Source: Papaver somniferum
Taxonomy: Eukaryota; Streptophyta; Magnoliopsida; Ranunculales; Papaveraceae
Direction of reading: 5' to 3'
Assembly (NCBI RefSeq): GCF_003573695.1
Contig: NC_039364.1
Location: forward strand, 63,632,256-63,696,255
Length of the DNA: 64,000 nucleotides
Shown: piece after piece, positions 1-12,649 of the stretch
How the letters are laid out: the number at the start of each line of letters is the position of its first letter
Numbering within the stretch: position 1 is the first letter of the stretch
Notes under the pieces: generated by a model
The model's database searches: none
What the model was told of the DNA's origin: nothing
Seen by the model: the letters and a program-made list of their open reading frames with translations, nothing else
Translations under genes and position numbers: made by a program

Positions 1-696
1 ATTACTTAAGATCGATTTCACTAATAAAAGTCATACCAATACAAAAGTCAGGCCTTGTGAATAGTTTTACCAATAACATAAGCAAGTCATGAGCGGTTAT
101 ACTAAACACACATATTGGTAATTCAAAAGATTTGCAATGAATAACAATACCAATAAGCCTAGCGTTTTTCCTTTCGATTCATAAAACAAGTTTATGAATT
201 GTACTTCCTTTAAACAAATGTAAAAACATTGTTCCTAGGACGAAATCTTCACGTCATACTCATACATAATCACAATAGCATTCATACGATTATGTCGATG
301 TCTTATATACGAAGTTCAAAAGATAAGCGTTATACTTCGTATTGTATCCTTAATACTATGTCTAACTAGAGTATAATCATTCATAGCTTCGCAGTTATGT
401 TTTCAATATGCACGACTTGAAAGATATGTTAGGGAATGAAACAGTTCAAGTAAAATAAAACTAACCTCAAGTGGAAGGATGATGTCATCGTTGTAGCTCC
501 TTACTTCTTCACATTCTTCAAGTCTTCACGTAATACTTGTAATGTCTCATATTCTAATACTTTCAAGCTAACCTATACGAAGTTGACTCTAGTACATAAT
601 CAAGCGACTCTTTAAATGAGTTTTGATTCACTAAAATATGACAACCAAACTTGACATACCAATGCTTGGTGGGTTCAACCGAGCTATGCTCTAATA
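1..696 (-). repeat. 3' LTR (partial) of an old copia-type element
   Basis: This block is repeated in the same orientation at about 17996-18695, with roughly 95% identity by eye. The match ends at TATTAG on the minus strand (a decayed TGTTAG start). It is followed on the plus side by the complement of a polypurine tract (minus strand GGGGGAGAT), as expected where copia interior meets the 3' LTR. The LTR begins left of the window, so only its terminal 0.7 kb is seen. No gene is present. Confidence 0.8.
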
Positions 697-2440
697 ATCT
701 CCCCCTTTGTCAATTTTAGTGACAAAACCCTTACATCATATGGATAAACAAATTACAAGAATTCATTACGCATACGCTTGATTCCCAAATTCAAGATCAC
801 AATAATCTGTATACATTCAATCCATAAATGCCGATGTTGACATTATAATAACAAAGCTAATACTCCCCCTAAAGGTAAGATAGGCAAATTTTTAATCTGC
901 ACGTCTTTGTTATTTCTATCATATGATATGTTACTCCCCCTTAGTCTATGCTTTACTCTTTCGTTAGATATAACGTTTAAGCACCATTGTCCTTTCCCTT
1001 AGTGATACCAAATAAATACAAATCAATATAAGTATCACTTGTTTACTCCATATATTTCTCCCCCTTCTTTTCACAAAATGACAAAGGTACGAGCAAATAA
1101 AAAAGAAAACCGAAAGGATCTTACAAATGTCACAAGACTTGCAAAACCTATAAGAGTTAAGTACGAGGGTTCCACACACCATTTTTGATAACCAATATCA
1201 AAACTGAAACTACAAAGTACTTTTTTTTTGATATGTTACCAAAGAAACAATTGCCCGAAGCAATTTTCCCTAATAGTTTAGCAAACCAAAAATCGACTAA
1301 GCACCTTAGTTCCTTTGCTAAACCGATTGTACAAATACAACCGCTTGTTCGATAAGACCAAAATAAAGATCAGAACTAACTTTATTTTTCTCATCAGCTT
1401 CTAGTTATTCTCATCAACAACATAGACCTTTCAATTTTATACAAGACAAGTACTAGGTTAGTTAACTAGCATTTCTTGTTAAGGCATTCGATTAGACTTG
1501 AATAACTGAAACCTCTACTTTGATAATTCTAACTAAGATCAAAATTAACTTAGTTTCTCTTATCCGGAATCGAATTGGACTAAACAATTCACCCCGAAAA
1601 CTCTTTTGTTAAGCCATAAACATTCATACAAATCAAGTAAATCAACTTGCATAATTATTTACCTCAACCAGAAGCAATTGAAACAACATAGACATTAAAG
1701 TACCGGAGTTGCACCAAATTTTTGTAAGCCTAAACAGTTGATACCAAACAATAAACCAAGATAACAATAGTTTTTCTTAACCGGAAACAATTGAACCACA
1801 CACACATCCATACACAAATAATGGAATAAAACATCAATTGCACCGAAATTTTGTTAAGCAAAAGCAATAAATATATGCAATAAAATTAGGTTTTTCTTAA
1901 ACCGGAAAACGATTAACTAACAAAGTCGTTACCTCAAATTTCGCATCCTCTTCTCCAATAAATGTTTGCATCTTCCCAGGGAGAATTGATACCAAAATAT
2001 CATTATGTTGTTATCCTCTTGCAATACAAAAGAACAACAACAACCAACCTTTACCAGAAAAAGTTTGAAAACCGGTTTTAACTTATGCATAACAAAAGTT
2101 GAAAATCCCGAAACACATATGCTTTCATGCTAAACCAAACGATTCAACATATTATGACTGTTTCTCATATTATTTCAATCAGAACACCTCATGACCCTTC
2201 GATAAAGCCTACAACATGAACTTAATCCTACTAAATCAAAAAGTCACCCAAACCATAAGGGTTCACACAATATGAGATCGAATATCAAGGTTATGAAAAC
2301 CGAAATCAAATATCCCATAAACATACATAGCAATAAAATCAAGCATTCAAGCACAGGCTATGTAACCGAAAACTATCACAAGAAAAATTATAAACTAATA
2401 ATTTTATTCATAATAGACCTTATACAATTATTGAAAGAAA
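697..2440 (-). other. non-coding interior of the outer copia-type element
   Basis: AT-rich interior between the polypurine tract and the eroded ORFs further right. It contains loosely repeated phrases, such as accgaaa, ttgttaagc and aaccggaa variants, every 100-150 bases from about 1240 to 2400. No reading frame resembling copia gag or pol is visible on either strand. Confidence 0.5.
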
Positions 2441-2642
2441 TCAAAAATTGATGTCTATTTTTTTATTAATTATTGGGAGGAACATTCCTTGTGATCAAGT
2501 ATCCTTTGACGCTCTTCATCTATTTCCGATTCTTGGTTCCAAAACTCTGATTCAATCTTTAGAATTCCTTTAAGAGTATCTGGATCTTTTCGAGCAGCAA
2601 AGCTCAGCTTTTCTGAAAACAGTCAAGTTGTTTACCAAGAGT

Positions 2643-4342
2643 TTAAAGATGAGCTAAAAGATACTTCTTGTTAGAATTCGGTGAAATATTTTCAACCGTT
2701 TTATTATTGAATTGACCCCCAATCATTTGACATATAGTCTTATCAGAGACAATCGTAATGCTTCTCCAGTCATCAAAGTCATCTCCAGCGATGAACTCAC
2801 AAATCTCAGTAATTATACAAGGAAAACCGATATTTCTCTTTATTCCTGACGAGGAAATAGAATCAGAGATTTTGATCATTTGACTAACAATGATTCCACA
2901 TAGATCAATTTAAGAGTCTTATTTTAACAGGAAATAAACAAATTATGCAAAATCTTTGTCCCAAGCTGACTTATCTCTAGTGCTTGCAAAAAGGGTTGCT
3001 AAACCAAGTTTGCCGAATACCCTTAGGTGGAAGGGTATATCTTTTGTTGGTAGTTTACTATTCTCCCACTCTATCGATCTTCCAATGAGATGTGTTGAAA
3101 TGGTACCGTGCTCAATTTCAACTCCAGTAATCAAGTGATTACATTTCACATTGTACTTAATAGCATTATAAATTGTCTTACGATCAACACAGTAGAGTAC
3201 TTGATCAACAAGAGTAACAAAGGTAAGATTTTTATGATCAATATTATGAATATTCGCATAAAAAACTCTTACCATATCAGGTGAATATTTTTCAAAATCA
3301 AAAAGTTTTACCCAGTTCCGATCTTGAACAAACTTCACATAATCCTTATCTTGGACATCTGGATCAAATTTCTTTTCAGTGGTAAATTCCATTCCCTTGA
3401 GAGTTTCGTATTTCCTAAAACATGATCTATCAACAAAACGAGTGAATTCATGCTTGTCATCAATACTGTTAGGCAATCTGATCATGTCAATATCATCCCA
3501 TCTGACCCAATCATCAGATGTGTCCCACTGGATTTCCTCTTTCTCATATTTGCGAAAATATGATAAACCATAGTTACGGTTTTGATCAATCTTCCCCAAT
3601 ATGTTTGTAAGCATAGCAAGAGTTATCTTTTATAGGAAGAATAAATATCAAAAACCGAAAATAACTAGATTTAGGAAATTCTACCAAAATCGGAAACCAA
3701 GGCTTGTGGGGAAATAATTCCGATTTTATATCTTGGTCTTTCTTTTGGAAAACCGGTTTTTCATGGTCTGGATCTTTATTACAGATTGATTCTATGTTTC
3801 TTCCCAAAAATTTGTTTACTCTATTATTATCAAGATTTGATAACATCATTTGATATTCACTCAAGAATTTTCTACTAGAGTATGCAGAGAAAAATTTGAA
3901 CAAAATATGATGATTGTTAAAAATTTCATTAGAATCATGAACCCTGTAATATTTCAAAAGATCACTTGCTTCATTAAAACAGTTGTGAGGTGTATGAAGC
4001 AATCCATTGTTAATATAGAATTATTAACTGAAACTCATTCCTTGTAGGATTACATATTTTCCAAAATCGCATCCTAGATAGCGATACATTGACAGTCTTT
4101 GATCTGAAAATGTACATATATATACTTTGGTAGTTCATCCAAAATATATTTAAGATTCCAGATTTTTCAAGAACACAAAAGCCATGGTTCATATAGTAAT
4201 GAAAATTTTTGGGAGGAATCTTATGCATTTTCAAGATACATCTTGTCTCATATAGAATTGTATCATTAGTAACAAACACAATGATATACAACTCTATCGG
4301 ATCCGAAGGATTATGAAAGTCACTCAAGACATACATAGACAT
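2643..4342 (-). pseudogene. broken ORF of the outer retroelement, possibly a plant transposon-associated domain
   Basis: Four minus-strand open pieces follow one another: 4342-4010, 4002-3586, 3614-2943 and 2879-2643. They look like one or two proteins broken by frameshifts. The 223-residue piece (3614-2943) has charged and aromatic stretches followed by VRVFYANIHNID and a CVDRKTIYNAIKY segment. That pattern recalls the 'putative plant transposon protein' domain (an ...REFYAN... core) found in retroelement-linked ORFs. The assignment is from memory of the motif, not a search. No copia gag, integrase or RT motif is present. The position between PBS and PPT makes it the only coding content of this element. 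It could also be a captured host fragment. Confidence 0.4.
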
Positions 4343-4520
4343 AATTCCAATTTCTAGAACATTTAGGACTAAGAGTATTACATACTTCTTTCGTGTCTTC
4401 CACCACGATCTTTTGAAGTAGTCAAATCATGCCGTTACGTTAACTGAATCAGACATATATTCAATTTCTTACAGGTTGGATCGCACCAAACACAGATTGT
4501 TAGATCTTTTCGTGTTTGTC

Positions 4521-4533
4521 TGCTCTGATACCA
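4521..4533 (-). other. tRNA-iMet primer binding site of the outer copia element
   Basis: The minus strand reads TGGTATCAGAGCA, the standard initiator-Met primer site of plant copia elements, two bases inside the LTR that starts at 4536. Together with the polypurine tract near 697 it fixes the element's orientation (minus) and the right LTR start. Confidence 0.85.
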
Positions 4534-5468
4534 ATTGAAAAGACGAGGGGTACCCAAATATACCTCAATCTAAAACTTTTCCACCTATAAGTCCTTTCTC
4601 TGAAAGTGATTGTCTATGGACTGAGTCGAGACAATACAAATAATCGGTTCACACTTCGTGTGATCTTCTATGGATACGAGATCGAGAAAATACGACAACA
4701 AGATAACTTGTGTGATTGACTATGGTTACAAGATAGATACAATACAACAACGAATTATGTTTACTTGATAAAAGGTTCGGACTTAACCAAACCTAATAGG
4801 ATTGCTATCAAGTAAAATAGGAATTAACTTTTGTGTAATTTACTTTAAATTATAATAATAACAATTATAACTGCGGAAAATAAAAGTAAATGACACAACA
4901 AGATTTTGTTAACGAGGAAACCACAAATGTAGAAAAACCCCGGGACCTTGTCCAGAATTGAGTACTCTCAGGATTAAGCCGCTATATAAAATCAAACCAA
5001 CTTCGTATAGTTGAGACCAAGCAACTAAACCTATAATTCACCTAGTTCCGTCTGTATCCCTGCGCCTCCAACTTGCAATAAGTCACGCACTTGGAACAAT
5101 ATCTTTGGTTCGTATTCCAAACAGTAAAGGAACAACAAATCTGTTCGGTAACAACTATTTTCAACCAAGTGATATGAGTTCTACAAAAGGCTCTTCCGTT
5201 TATCTCAATAAACTCCTTTGTCAGGTCCTTAGATTTATCCAATAACAATTACCAAAGTAATTGTCAAGATTTTGCAATCAATACTTTTAATCACAAAGAA
5301 TTGTATTGATGTCGATCTACTCAACTAATTAATCCAATCTATCACAAAGATAAACCTATTATAGTTGGATCCTCTTTACCCGAAACAAGTATTGTGCACA
5401 CCAAAGATTATGAACCCAAATCAGAAATCTTCTTCGTCTTCAAATCTTCTTAGATCTTCAATAAACAC

Positions 5469-6164
5469 TGATGAGTGCCAAATAGTGCATATTTCTACAC
5501 CTTTTTATTGGCAATTAAAGGTTTAGATGAAGCCCTAGCCTGTTATTATGTGATTCATACTATGTGTGTTGTTCTTGGATGCTTGAATTGTTTAGGAAAG
5601 AATTTAATCTAAGTACGTCAACATTTTGCTCTCACAATGTATGCCATGTATCCATTGTAGTTAGAATACCACTGTGTTGATTATGCTGCAACTCATGCTT
5701 AAACAGATTGTTATTGATCCTTAGATTAGTTGTGCTTTAACTAGATAGTTAATGCTTTGGAAAGATTCCTTGTGATTGAATTATCCATCGGAGAAACACC
5801 TTAGATAAAGGGCAGATTTGACACTTCTCCCTTATATGTCACAAGGACAATAATAACATCATTAGTTGAATACATAGTGGTGGATATTGGTGGATTTGAA
5901 GGCCCTAGTACTCCCCTCATCATCTCCTATATTTATTTTCCTTACATCTTGCTTTACTATATTTGTTACTATCAAATATCTTTGTCGTATTTACACAACA
6001 AAACCCATTTTGGTTGCTTCTCATTGAATCAGTTTAGTAAAGACCTTGGACTCAACTCTACACCCACCTTGTCTCTGAGGGATCGACCTGTATTTGCTCT
6101 GTCTTCAATAGACACTGTGCACTTGCAGTTAGACATAGTCGTAGGCTTCTTTCAAGTCCTACCA
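5469..6164 (+). mobile_element. solo gypsy LTR with 5-bp target duplication
   Basis: It begins TGATGAGTGCC and ends CCTACCA, flanked by AACAC on both sides (5464-5468 and 6165-6169). The start and end match the LTR at 61860-63688 on the opposite strand, where a polypurine tract adjoins. Removing it restores a continuous copia LTR. A solo LTR is the usual product of unequal recombination between the two LTRs of a full element. Confidence 0.85.
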
Positions 6165-6530
6165 AACACCTGCACACAATCAACTTGAATCTCTTGTGAT
6201 CAATCACACACAGAACGGAGTCAGTTAACAATGGATTATCACAAGACGTCTTTAGATCTACAAACAGTCTAAAGATCCCGTCGAAAATTCGATCCAGTTT
6301 GAGTGGATCTTATATCAGAAGAGAAGATTCTCAAGCATAAACAAACTAGGTGCAATCAAAGTTCAACAACCGTTAGTCAATCAAATCAATCGAAAACAAA
6401 AGATAAACTGCAATTATCTAGTTTCCCACCAACGGTACTAATAGAGCTTCTCAATCCCAAAGAATTCTTTAAACCGAGCGGCCGTAAGAGATTTCGCCTA
6501 ATTAGGTTACTTTCCTCTACGATTAGGCGG

Positions 6531-8011
6531 TGATGTATTTTCAAATGGTTGTAGTGATAGTGGTAAAAATGGGTTCTTTTCAGATTTGTGAAGGGAATAA
6601 AATTTTTAGATTTTTTTTTTAAAACTTAAGAATGTAGCAAAATTAAATAACAAAGTGATGTGAAATTTTATGGACAAATAGGGGTTTAAGATTCCACCAT
6701 TCAACAATACTTATATGATCTAATATTTTTTTTTACTATGCAATTTAAATAATTGGTTTGATTCAAAATATTGCCAAAAGAAGATTTCCAAAATATCAAA
6801 TGTTAATCACAAGTATAATGCATCAAGAGTCTAAAACTAAGCATGCATTATCAAGGGAAAACACAGTTGATTAATAAAAATCATTTAATTCATTTTTATC
6901 AATGCAATTAATCACATAAAAATATTGCATAAAAAAATAGAGATTACCACATAATTATTGTGAGAATGGCTTCCTCTGTCACCCCTGGGATTGGGTTTAG
7001 CTACTCATGATGAAAAACCTCTCAAAATATTTCATTGATGCTCAAAAGTGTTTTACAATGAAGAGAAAGACAAGAAAATGATATAAAACAGGATTCTGCG
7101 ACCCACAGAAGGCGTCCAGAATCAACGATAGAGATGAAGTGTTGTTGTCGTTGGAAAACTATGACCCACAAACGACAGTCGTTGTCTTTGTTGGTAAACG
7201 ACTGCCTTTGGTAGTCTGTTCTTCCTCTTCTTCTTCCTCCTCGAGCAGAAACAACAACAGAACCAGAATCTCTGCAACTTCAATTTTCTTTCTCTGTAGT
7301 GCTCTAAACCTCTCCCAATTATCTCCTCTTCTATGAGTCCCCAGCACTCTATATATACTCCACAGGATCAAGAAGTCTCGCTATAACTCGAGATAATTCT
7401 CTCTTAACTCGGTTTGATGAAAAAATATTCTGGGAATATTTTCTTCCCTGATTTAGCTTCTCACGCGTAGATTTCCATCCTGGTCACTCTAGAAATGTTT
7501 ACACACGACCCACAATGTTGCTAGAGCCCTCATGCATGAGCAGAACACGCTCAAATCTTCTCCAATCCCGTGTCCAACCCGTGTTTCCCTGTTTTGCATT
7601 CCGTGAATTATCCAGCTAATTCTGGCCAAATTTGATCGAACCAAAAGCCCAAAACGTGTTTGCTAGGACATATCACAACTTCCTACCAAAAATCAGCCAT
7701 TGAATCGCCCTAGAACACGTTCAAAAATTCCAACAAAACATCTGCCAGTTGATAGTATTTTTTCCCGCCAATTTTTGGTTTTTGAATTTGGGAAGAAGAT
7801 GTCCTCCCCCCTAACCAGAACTGGGGTGCGAATAGCAGCTGCCTTGGGGGTGACCTGGGTGCGTGCCCGTGCAACTTTTCGAGCCGAATTTTCCAACAAT
7901 AATTATTTTCCAAAAATACCTACAAACAACAAAACACCATAATAAGGACGAAAACAAGTACTAACAATACGAAACATTGAGGACAAATTAGACACATAAA
8001 TGCGTCTATCA
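6531..8011 (-). repeat. 3' LTR of the Athila-type element
   Basis: 1481 bases; on the plus strand it runs from TGATGTATTTTC to GTCTATCA and pairs with 15636-17121. It contains a serine-codon-like TCTTCC run near 7200-7260 that differs from the other LTR by small repeat changes. Open frames at 7139-7371 and 7693-7942 lie wholly inside the LTR and are not treated as genes. Confidence 0.95.
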
Positions 8012-8027
8012 AATACCCCCAAACTTA
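8012..8027 (-). other. polypurine tract at the 3' LTR
   Basis: The minus strand reads AAGTTTGGGGGTATT directly before the LTR start TGATAGACGC. This is the expected plus-strand primer site of a gypsy element and confirms the minus orientation. Confidence 0.85.
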
Positions 8028-9312
8028 TTATTTGCTAGTCCTCGAGCAAAAATAAAAAATAAAACCGAGTTAATCTCGGGAGGGTTTACCAGAGGTGTAC
8101 CCACAAAACCATTACTCCAGACCCTAGCTATCTATGTCGAACCTTGGAAGGCACTAAAGAATCTCCTTGGTTGGCTTACAATCACTGACTACAGGAGGAA
8201 GTACCCTGATGCGAAATTCCAATTGTTGTACACGAGTTTACACTCAAGCATACTAAAATTCATATAAAGTGACAGAGCTCTACTCAGATAGTTGCACTAT
8301 GGACATCATATTCGGAGTCAAACTAATCATATGGATAGAAAAAAGAGATGGAAATAGAAAAATGTAGATGGTTTTGATGTTAACCAAATGATCGATGTTT
8401 CACATATCTGTCTGAAGGCCACTGCCAGAATGAACCTATCCTAATGGACTGAGATACCGGTCTGACTAATATCAACACAACTGGCATATACAAGGGAACC
8501 AGTGGTCAATAACTTAAATCTAGATCAACAAACTGGCAAATACAAGGGAACCAGCAGTTGACTACACAGAACAATAACCATTTTTTTTTAACTTAACGGC
8601 ATGAATAGATCTTTTTGATCCAAGCGCATGCTTCTTGTCAGCAGATTACACGATAGTTCCCACGGGTCCTGCATTCCACGCTTGCTTAGGCGACGGAAAC
8701 AGGGAGAACACAGCCATATTTCTATCCAAGTGTTAATACTTTATTCCGATTGGTCTAACTGTCCGTTTTTTTTTTTTTTTTTTTAGTACTCAGTCACTCT
8801 AATTCACCCTAACATGGTAACAACTTGAATCGTGTGCCCCACCTAATCACTTAGAGAAACATAGTTAAAATGAAAAAATAAAAAAAAAAAAAGAAATGAC
8901 TCAACGAGATATGGTGCAACTATCATGTTATTTCTAACACCGAGCTCTGTGCTTTTATGAATAGACTCTATAGATGTTTCCATCTAATCAGATTGGTTCC
9001 TCAACTCCTACAACCAAGAGCTTCCATCCACTTAGATTAGTTAGTGCCATCTGAATACGCATAATTTCTAGGCTCTGGAGTTTATTTATTGCAACTAAAA
9101 GCTAACAAAAAGTTTCTTCCCCACCCCCAAACTTAAATCTACATTGTCCTCAATGTTTCTAATTAAAGAGCAGTACCAAAAGTAAAATAACACGAGGAGA
9201 AGTTGGAAAGATAGTACCTGGGTGAAGAAAATCAAAAACTAATATACAACATACAACTGCCTCGATGGTCAATCAAGGGTAAACAGGGTCCTCCAGAGGG
9301 ACCTCCTCAACA
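8028..9312 (-). other. 3' untranslated interior of the Athila element with a second purine tract
   Basis: No coding frame is visible between the end of integrase and the 3' LTR, where many Athila elements carry an env-like ORF. At 9122-9136 the minus strand reads AAGTTTGGGGGTGGG, nearly the same as the terminal polypurine tract. A run of 20 or so T lies at 8764-8784. Confidence 0.7.
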
Positions 9313-10762
9313 TCACCTGTAGGAGGGCTCTAAAAAGGGTTTCAATCTCTGACCGTTAACCTTCGAAGAACTACTACCATCCGGTGTCTCGATCTCAACA
9401 GCTCCATGAGGAAAAACAGTGAACAATAAAAGGACCCGTCCACCGAGAACGTAACTTCCCAGGGAAAAGATGCAAGCGGGTATCATACAGAAGAACTTTT
9501 TGACCTGGAGAAAATGACTTCCGTAAAATGTTTCTATCATGCACAAGTTTCATTTTGTTCTTATACTCCTTCGCACTATCGTAAGCATCTATACGAATCT
9601 CGTCCAACTCATTGAGCTGGAGTTTCCTATGGGCTCCTGCCTCGTCAAGTGAAAAATTTAGCTGCTTAACAGCCCAATAAGCTCTATGTTCTAACTCAAC
9701 AGGTAAGTGACATGCCTTGCCATAAACAAGCCGATAAGGCGACATTCCAATGGGGATCTTAAACGCAGTACGGTAAGCCCATAAGGCATCAGTAAGCCTA
9801 GACGACCAGTCTTTCCGATTAGGATTAACTGTTTTCTCTAATATACGTTTTATCTCCCTATTGGAAACCTCTACCTGACCACTAGTCTGTGGATGATACG
9901 TGGTAGCTATCTTATGTGTAATACCATATTTCTTCATCAGAAGCTTAAAAGGCCCATTACAAAAGTGCGACCCTCCATCACTAATTATAGCTCGTGGTGT
10001 ACCAAAACGTGTAAGTATATTTTTTCAAGAACTCAATCACAACCCTATGGTCATTGGTTTTACACGCAACCGCCTCAATCCACTTAGAGACATAGTCTAC
10101 GGCGACAAGGATGTATAGGTTACCAAAAGAATTAGGAAACGGACCCATAAAGTCAATACCCCACACATCAAAGACCTCAACAATTAAAATAGGGTTCAAG
10201 GGCATCATGTTCCTACGGGAAATGGTTCCTAATTTCTGGCATCGTTCACAAGTAACGCAGTAACTGTGGAGTCTTTAAACAACGAAGGCCAATAGAATCC
10301 ACACTGCAATATCTTAGCAGCAGTTTTCTTAGCACTAAAGTGACCCCCACAAGCATGATCATGACAAAAGGAAATAATACTGGACTGGTCACTCTCAGGT
10401 ATACATCTCCTAATAATCTGGTCTGGACAATACTTAAACAAATAAGGATCATCCCAAAAGAAGTGCTTAACCTCAGCTAAAAATCTAGAACGATCTTGTT
10501 TACCCCAATGTTGGGGCATTCGACCAGTAACAAGATAGTTCACTATATTCGCATACCAAGGTAATTGGGTAACAAAGAACAATTGTTCATCAGGAAAGCT
10601 ATCCCTTATAGGAAGGGAATCATCTGGGGAACTAACAACTAGCCTAGACAAGTGATCTGCTACAACATTTTCGGCACCCTTTTTGTCTCTAATGTCTGGA
10701 GAAAACTCTTGCAACAACAGAATCCACCTAATCAATCTAGGTTTAGTATCCTTCTTAGACAA
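9313..10762 (-). pseudogene. Athila pol: RNase H tail and integrase, broken
   Basis: Reading on the minus strand, 10762-10229 carries the end of RNase H ([13 protein letters not shown]) and the start of integrase, whose zinc-binding HHCC region includes [20 protein letters not shown] frameshift near 10258 is followed by the catalytic core: first Asp in WGIDFMGPF (about 10150), second in SDGGSHF (about 9970), Glu downstream of HPQTSGQ in [10 protein letters not shown] (about 9860). A second frameshift lies near 10018 and a third near 9415. The C-terminal part ([18 protein letters not shown], then GPF) is the usual GPF/Y-type module. Integrase would insert the cDNA copy, but this copy cannot make it in one piece. 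Confidence 0.88.
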
Positions 10763-10989
10763 AAATATTTTAAAGCAGCATGATCAGTATATATGATGAT
10801 CTTAGAACCTAAGAGATAGGGTCTAAACTTGTCTAAGGCAAACACAATGGCTAATAGTTCCTTCTCGGTAGTGGTATAGTTCAACTGGGCATCATTCAGA
10901 GTTTTGCTAGCATAGTAAATCACATGAAGTAACTTATTTTCTCGCTGACCTAGCACAACACCAATAGCATAATCTGAAGCATCACACAT
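10732..10989 (-). pseudogene. Athila pol: RNase H domain
   Basis: The minus-strand frame opens with MCDASDYAIGVVLGQ, the first Asp of the RNase H active site, and continues with YTTTEKELLAIVFALDKF (Glu) and [12 protein letters not shown] (Asp). It is cut from RT by a frameshift near 11028 and from its own tail by one missing base near 10763. RNase H removes the RNA template during cDNA synthesis. Confidence 0.88.
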
Positions 10990-11024
10990 GATCTCAAAGG
11001 GTAGGTTCCAGTTGGGTGCCTGGA

Positions 11025-12648
11025 CTATGGGGCGGTAGTGAGTAATGACTTAAGCTTCTCAAAAGCCTCTAAACAAGCATCATCAAAGACAAACTTAACA
11101 TCTTTTGCAAGCAAATTGCAAAGAGGTCTAGACATCAAGCTAAAATCCTTAATGAAACGACGATAAAAACCAGCATGCCCTAAGAATGACCTAATATCTC
11201 TTACGGTTTTTGGGACCGGTAAAGTTTTAATAAGGTCAACTTTGGCTCTATCTACCTCTATACCCTTTGAAGATACAATATGCCCTAGAACAATTCCTGA
11301 ACGAACCATAAAGTGACATTTCTCCCAATTAAGCACTAAATTCTTTTCCTTACACCTAGTCAAAACTAATGACAAATGATGCAAGCACTCATCGAAAGAC
11401 GAACCAAACACTGAAAAATCATCCATAAAGACCTCTAAGAACCGTTCTACCATGTCAGAAAATATGCTCATCATGCAACGCTGAAAAGTCGCAGGGGCAT
11501 TACATAGCCCGAAAGGCATGCGTCTATACGCAAAGGTACCAAAGGGACAGGTAAAAGTGGTTTTCTCCTGGTCTTCTGGGGCAATAACGATCTGATTATA
11601 TCCAGAGTAGCCATCTAAAAAGCTAGTGACTATGTCCAGCTAATCTCTCTAGCATCTGGTCGATGAAGGGAAGGGGAAAGTGGTCCTTCCTAGTGACCTT
11701 GTTCAATTTCCTATAGTCAATACAAACACGCCAACCCGTGGTCACTCGGGTCGGGATTAACTCATTGTTATCATTCTGGACTACAGTAATACCAGATTTC
11801 TTGGGAACAACCTGAACGGGGCTGACCCACTTACTGTCTGAAATAGGGTAGATAATGCCTGCATCTAATAGCTTAAGAACCTCAGTTCGAACTACTTCTT
11901 TCATATTGGGGTTTAGTCGACGTTGCATCTCCCTAGAAGGTTTGGTGTCTTCCTCTAAATAGATCTGATGCATACAAACAGTAGGACTTATACCCTTAAT
12001 GTCTGCTATGGTCCACCCTAAAGCTTCCTTGTTGTTTTGAAGGACGGTTACTAGCCTACTTTCCTGATCTCTATCCAAGTCGGAAGAAACAATCACAGGT
12101 AAAGTCTCAGACGGGCCTAAAAACACATACTTCAGGGTATCTGGCAATGGTTTTAGGTCCAACTTAGGAGGCTCTTCTAAAGAAGGAACTAGGGTAGACT
12201 TAGAAACTGGTAGTGGTTCGAACTTAGGTTTCCATCCATTACTAGTATCTAACAAAGGGGTTGAATCTAACAAAGCATTCACCTCATTAATCACCTTATC
12301 ATCATCAAAATCAATCCCAAAGTGAGCTAGGCATTTCTCTAATGGATCTTCTAACAAAGTGTTTGGTAATGACTCCTCGACTAATGTTCCTATCATGTTC
12401 ACCTCTTCTATATTCGAGTCATCTAGTTCAGAGGGTAGCTTACTAATATTAAAAATGTTCAGCTCAATAGTCATATTACCAAAAGACAAATTCATAATAC
12501 CATTTCGACAGTTAATGATCGCATTGGATGTAGCTAAAAACGGGCGACCTAAAATCACTGGTATTTGGTTCTCTGGGTCAGGGACAGGTTGGGTATCTAG
12601 GATAACAAAATCCACTGGATAAATAAACTTGTAGACCTCTAAGAACAT
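11025..12648 (-). pseudogene. Athila pol: reverse transcriptase, broken
   Basis: Two minus-strand frames make up the RT. The first (12648-11623) has a protease-RT linker with VILGRPFLAT, then the fingers with SKWVSPVQVVPKKSG, GWRVCIDYRKLNK and DHFPLPFIDQMLERL. After a frameshift near 11627 come FLDGYSGYNQI, MPFGLCNAPATFQRC and the catalytic box VFMDDFSVF, where plant gypsy elements often have Y/F-x-DD. GFYRRFIKDFS ends the connection. The frame stops near 11025 by a single-base shift before RNase H. RT would copy element RNA into DNA in the cytoplasmic particle. Confidence 0.92.
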
Positions 12649-12649
12649 C

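Noticed and set aside
7139..7371. Serine-rich plus frame and glutamate-rich minus frame in the left Athila LTR (also 16246-16478)
   Set aside because: They mirror each other across a TCTTCC microsatellite, lie wholly inside the LTR and recur in both LTRs.
7693..7942. Overlapping open frames on both strands near the end of the LTR
   Set aside because: LTR sequence with no domain; chance frames in a locally GC-rich stretch.
9893..10118. Plus-strand frames in the Athila integrase region
   Set aside because: Antisense to integrase core motifs.
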